From G963667425 sp963667425 [NCBI: bacterium] (GTDB lineage: Bacteria; UBP6; UBA1177): DNA of 64,000 bases. The position numbers were made by a program, and so were the translations under genes. Under the pieces are notes generated by a model that worked only from the letters and a program-made list of their open reading frames with translations, was not told where the DNA came from and did no database searches. Location of the stretch: NCBI GenBank assembly GCA_963667425.1, contig OY763407.1:558001-622000 (forward strand). The letters are read 5' to 3'. Shown one piece after another: positions 60,674 through 64,000 of this stretch (position 1 is its first letter; each line of letters begins with the position of its first letter).

Positions 60674-62603
60674 CCTGTGCATTCTCCGGATCTGATGAAA
60701 GCCATGAATCAAAACGACGTTTTAAAAGAGCTATCTCTTTTTTTGTTATTGGTCTTATAAGTATTTCATCTTTGGCTTTACTGTAGTATATTAGAATAGG
60801 ACCTTTTTCTGGTTTTTTGAAAATATATTTCTTATTAAGCATTTTTATTATAACACCCTGAAATACTGTTGAAAGAACAGCAATTTTATAAACAGGTGTT
60901 TTTATTTCATAACCATTTGCAAGAGCATCCTGATCTTTTGTTAATTCAACAAGTTCCTCGCTAAGAGCATTTCGGTGAAGTTCCATTATTTCTTTTTGTT
61001 TTGGATCTATTTTATTTGAGAATAATAAATCTCTGTCAACTTCTTCCATCTCGTTTTTTGTACTGATTATTTTTGCTTCAAGATCAGTGTATTTTTCATA
61101 GATATTGGGTAAAACTCCAACGGTTACCGGTGTTGATATTCCCAGCTGGCTTCCAAGATTTTTGCATAATACAGCTCTATTGGCAAATATTTTTCCTCCA
61201 ACTATTGATGAATCAGATGCCAGAATAGAACCGTAGGCTTTGATATCACAATCTGTGATGCTTGATGAAACTATTATGTTTCCGCCACTTTCAACGGTAG
61301 CTTCAGACATATATTTTGCAATAACATCTCCATAGGCTTTTACAACAGCTTTACCTACACCAGGAAGTCCTCCTTTCAGTTCAATGAAACCTCCTGCAGT
61401 TAAAGGAACACCTTCAACTGTTCCATTTATCATGATATCTTTTTCCGCCTGAACAGAAAACCCTGTGAGTACATCATTTTTTACAGAAACTGTACCATCA
61501 AAATTAATGTTTCCAGTGGAATAATCCACATTTCCGTCAACTTCATAATATGGTGAAACAGTAATTACATTCTTTTTAAAACCTATTAAGCCATCTATTT
61601 CAGATATGAATGTAGCATTATTGTCGGTAGCAATGACTCCTTTACCGGCAACAATCAAAGCTTTAGAGGGTTTTTCTACAGGTATTTTTTTGCCTGTTAC
61701 ACTAAATCCATCACTTCCCTGAACTGGCGGGTGAACAATTGCAAGAGTTTCTCCTTTTTTAACACTTTTGATAAGAGACACTTCCTTAAAGTTAATCTTA
61801 CCTGAATCATCTTCTTCAAAAACCACTTCCTCATTCGGAAGTTCAGCTATCCATTCTATATATCCGTCTTTTGATGGTATAGATGGGTTTCCAGTCGCTG
61901 TTAAATAATCTCTTATGTAAAAAAATCCTTTTTTTCTTACAGATGCAAGTATTTTCATTGCAAGCAACTGAAGTGCATCTTTATCAATTCCAAATACCAC
62001 ACCTGATTCTGCTATATGTACTTCTATTTCAGAAGCTGTTAATGTTCTCATTGTGAAAATATGAAGATATGCCTTGTAGAAATTTTCCTGAAATTCAACA
62101 TCTATTTCAGGAAGCACACTATAAAAACCTTTCATAAGAACAAGTTTGCCGGTTTTTTTGGCACTTATCATTTTGGTTTGAGAATCCCATGAAATATTTT
62201 TCATATAACTCAGCATCTCTTCTATTTTTTCTTTAGTGGCATCATCAGAATTTCCATCAAATGTAAGTTCTCCAAGAATTTCCCCTTCCTGAACAAGAGG
62301 CATTCTTTCATCAGATTTATATATGTTATATTTTGGAGTAAGTTCTATCGCTTTCTTTTGTTCCCACATAGCTACAGCTATTTCTTTTAGGGAACTTTTA
62401 CCTTCAGCCATTTCTCTTATGTGGGCTACGTTCTGCTTGATTATAGTTTCTTCAGGAATTCCAAGTTTGACAAGATATTTGTAAATTGCTGCAGGTGATA
62501 TGGTTGTTGTACCTGTAACTGATATCTTTACTATACCATTATCAAGAACATAACAATTGAAAACAGCATCATCTTTTTTCAGTGTGAAAAGTTGTTCCGC
62601 CAC
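60657..62603 (-). CDS. FapA-domain (DUF342) protein
   Basis: The 648-residue protein has a FapA/DUF342 beta-helix region, seen as SLIKSVKKGETLAIVHPPVQGSDGFSVTG followed by stacked Gly turns (GNVDYSTGNINFDGTVSVKNDV). The N-terminal ~230 residues are less conserved. A coiled-coil segment follows near 530-570. The start is GTG with GAGG upstream. FapA is named from Vibrio flagellar assembly, but DUF342 proteins occur in non-flagellate bacteria and no flagellar genes are near. It overlaps gmk. Confidence 0.85.
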   Translation of the reverse strand: MAEQLFTLKKDDAVFNCYVLDNGIVKISVTGTTTISPAAIYKYLVKLGIPEETIIKQNVAHIREMAEGKSSLKEIAVAMWEQKKAIELTPKYNIYKSDERMPLVQEGEILGELTFDGNSDDATKEKIEEMLSYMKNISWDSQTKMISAKKTGKLVLMKGFYSVLPEIDVEFQENFYKAYLHIFTMRTLTASEIEVHIAESGVVFGIDKDALQLLAMKILASVRKKGFFYIRDYLTATGNPSIPSKDGYIEWIAELPNEEVVFEEDDSGKINFKEVSLIKSVKKGETLAIVHPPVQGSDGFSVTGKKIPVEKPSKALIVAGKGVIATDNNATFISEIDGLIGFKKNVITVSPYYEVDGNVDYSTGNINFDGTVSVKNDVLTGFSVQAEKDIMINGTVEGVPLTAGGFIELKGGLPGVGKAVVKAYGDVIAKYMSEATVESGGNIIVSSSITDCDIKAYGSILASDSSIVGGKIFANRAVLCKNLGSQLGISTPVTVGVLPNIYEKYTDLEAKIISTKNEMEEVDRDLLFSNKIDPKQKEIMELHRNALSEELVELTKDQDALANGYEIKTPVYKIAVLSTVFQGVIIKMLNKKYIFKKPEKGPILIYYSKAKDEILIRPITKKEIALLKRRFDSWLSSDPENAQDEKKK

Positions 62604-62630
62604 AAAAACCTCTGTATAACAAACTATTTA

Positions 62631-62658
62631 ATTCTACATTAAATGCTTATAAAATCAA
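62631..62658 (-). promoter_or_regulatory. Promoter of the FapA-gmk operon
   Basis: TTGATT (62653-62658) and TAGAAT (62631-62636) are 16 bases apart on the minus strand, 27 bases before the GTG. Confidence 0.5.
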
Positions 62659-62695
62659 ATTTAGTGTTGTATTATATTTACTCACCTTTTGTCTG

Positions 62696-63610
62696 TTATT
62701 TTGAATTGTAAAAATCAGCAATATCTTTTAGTGTTAAAAAAGCAAATCCCTGACCTTTATAATATTGAATAAAATCTTTAACCGTATTATATTTAATTGT
62801 ACTTTCGTATTTGAGATCCGGCTGTATATTTCTAATTGGTGTATAATCCTCCGAATCTTTTACATCAGCAAAATCTATACCATGTAATTCAAGATTGATG
62901 AAATTTCTCTTTGAAGAAATTTTTCTTAAAACTTTCATTAAAAATTTTGGCAAAGCTATCATTGATGTTCCAATTATTGGAACAGTTAAAATTGTTGTCA
63001 TGGGAAGTTCCAGAATACTGTTTCCTTTGTCAAAAATATTTTTTCCGGTTCTATATGGTTTCCATCCTCTTTTCAGATCTCTGAAATTCTCAATAAAACT
63101 TTCAGAAATATGTCCACTGATTGATTTTAGTTTTATAAGCAGCCATTTTGCCGCATAGTATGATAAAGAGGGAAGAAGTGATGAATCATATGTGTAGTTA
63201 AGTCGTTTTAATGATTTTAAAAGCTTAGAGTTTGTGTTATACCCAGGAGCTCTGAATCCTGTCGGCTTGTATCCGGTTTTCTGATAAATAATATCATGGT
63301 TTTTCTTTAAGTCAGTAAATATGAATTCTTCATGATTTTTTATTAATTTATACTGATGAGAAAAACTGTGGTTTGCAATTTCATGCCCTTCCTGAACAGC
63401 TTTTCTTAAAATATTCCATCCGCTGTCATTTATAGTTTCAGATGTAATAAAGAGTGTGGCTTTTATGTTTTCTTCTCTACATAAATCAAGAAATCTAGGA
63501 AGAGCAACATCAAAGATTGGATCAGTTGAAGGCCTTTTATCTTTTAATCCGTGTATGTCATAGTAGCATGAGAGAGGATCGACATCAATATTGAGTGAGG
63601 CAATTTTCAT
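62696..63610 (-). CDS. Polysaccharide deacetylase (NodB/CE4)
   Basis: The 304-residue protein has the CE4 motif order. Motif 1 is NIDVD at 8-12 (catalytic Asp), motif 2 is HSFSH at 81-85 (metal His pair) and motif 3 is RAPGY near 134. The form with an early NIDVDPL start and a GWKPYRTG segment resembles DUF3473-type exopolysaccharide deacetylases. It starts inside the stop of the GT2 gene (ATGA), so both likely act on the same surface glycan. No signal peptide is seen. Confidence 0.92.
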   Translation of the reverse strand: MKIASLNIDVDPLSCYYDIHGLKDKRPSTDPIFDVALPRFLDLCREENIKATLFITSETINDSGWNILRKAVQEGHEIANHSFSHQYKLIKNHEEFIFTDLKKNHDIIYQKTGYKPTGFRAPGYNTNSKLLKSLKRLNYTYDSSLLPSLSYYAAKWLLIKLKSISGHISESFIENFRDLKRGWKPYRTGKNIFDKGNSILELPMTTILTVPIIGTSMIALPKFLMKVLRKISSKRNFINLELHGIDFADVKDSEDYTPIRNIQPDLKYESTIKYNTVKDFIQYYKGQGFAFLTLKDIADFYNSK

Positions 63611-64000
63611 TGTTTTTTAATCCTGATAGCCCAAAAAAGATAAGCAATATTGGAGAGTACTTTAGGTACACGTTTCATTAGTTTTATTGATGGAGCTCTT
63701 TTTTCATCCAGACTTATAGGAATTTCAACAACTTTCTTCTTCATTTTTTCGGCTCTTATAACAAATTCACTTGCGAAAATATCTTTTCCGACAAGACATT
63801 TGTCAAGTACTGGCAAAAGAGCATTTTTTTTGAAAGCTTTCACTCCGTGAGTGTCAGTTCCCTTAAATCCAAGAGCTATTTTAAGCATGAAGTTAAGTAT
63901 AAATGTTGCGAATTTTCTTTTGAAAGGTCTTCTATCATCAGCACCTTTCATTGCTTTAGATCCTACAACCATATCAGCATCTGTCTTTTCAAAGAGTGAA
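63607..64000 (-). CDS. Family 2 glycosyltransferase (dolichol-P-Man synthase-like), 5' end cut by window
   Basis: The frame is open to the window edge; the visible part reads SLFEKTDADMVVGSKAM onward, about 131 codons before the stop. It has the GT2 pattern after the DxD region: ADMVVGSKAMKGADDRR, then FKGTDTHGVKAF and a C-terminal hydrophobic SNIAYLFWAIRIKK. The catalytic DxD lies beyond the window. An ATG at 63972 is internal, not the start. It precedes the deacetylase in an overlapping pair, consistent with envelope polysaccharide or lipid-linked sugar assembly. Confidence 0.8.
   Translation of the reverse strand, partial: SLFEKTDADMVVGSKAMKGADDRRPFKRKFATFILNFMLKIALGFKGTDTHGVKAFKKNALLPVLDKCLVGKDIFASEFVIRAEKMKKKVVEIPISLDEKRAPSIKLMKRVPKVLSNIAYLFWAIRIKKQ

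Overview
The window is AT-rich chromosomal DNA from a Gram-negative bacterium that uses the standard code. Several traits recall the deltaproteobacterial/Myxococcota side of the tree: Cys-rich lipoproteins with CGNG..(D/N)xGExC modules, Asp/Thr/Glu-rich linkers after the lipidated Cys, a PEGA-domain protein, an outer-membrane protein resembling TIGR04551 barrels, an EF-G paralog, and a HU/ComM/DprA housekeeping set. No rRNA, tRNA, dnaA, CRISPR array, integrase or insertion sequence was seen, so the placement is an inference from protein style only.

Layout. 1-4.8 kb (minus): partial ArnT-like glycosyltransferase, pyrE, mercaptopyruvate sulfurtransferase, ybaK and a 2-hydroxyacid dehydrogenase. 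4.9-6.1 kb: alr with its own promoter. 6.3-11.1 kb: HEAT-repeat protein, HDOD protein, gpsA, dapB and an EamA transporter, from one promoter. 11.1-18.8 kb: a tightly coupled operon of PEGA protein, small acidic protein, DUF1844, suhB, EF-G-2, pgpA, a triple-DsbA lipoprotein and a leuD-like subunit. 19-22.8 kb: a methyltransferase-acetyltransferase fusion facing a TetR/outer-envelope operon that has two matching palindromic operators, then a cupin and an MsrB-MsrA fusion.

23-30.1 kb is the most accessory-looking stretch: a nuclease-DUF2075 helicase, a DUF89-cupin pair, a zinc-finger/HTH/DUF2087 regulator translationally coupled to a GIY-YIG-like protein, and a CBM9 lipoprotein-DUF2891 pair. 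30.3-41.7 kb: serS, an ACT/outer-membrane/Ptb/DUF493 operon, an FAD oxidoreductase with a lipoprotein, DHH-mscS, a very Gly-rich beta-helix lipoprotein, and HU. 41.8-51.7 kb (plus): comM, a Cys-rich modular lipoprotein, a large AsmA protein, a sialidase-fold lipoprotein, an orphan HI0074-like protein, HutD/Ves and a small barrel. 51.7-64 kb: dprA-topA-GNAT, a membrane protein plus divergent RqcH-like protein, rel, FapA(DUF342)-gmk, and a polysaccharide deacetylase coupled to a family 2 glycosyltransferase cut by the window edge.

Most genes are core metabolism, translation, cell-envelope and DNA processing. Promoters with -35/-10 boxes at 16-17 bp spacing could be read in front of about twenty units, which defines the operons well. 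Start codons were moved inward where a Shine-Dalgarno sequence sits just before a later ATG. No complete novel system is evident. The best candidates for new biology are the nuclease-DUF2075 protein, the DUF2087/GIY-YIG pair, the ten-cysteine module lipoprotein, the triple-DsbA lipoprotein with a dead middle domain, and the RqcH-like protein that lacks the family's Asp-Arg motif.
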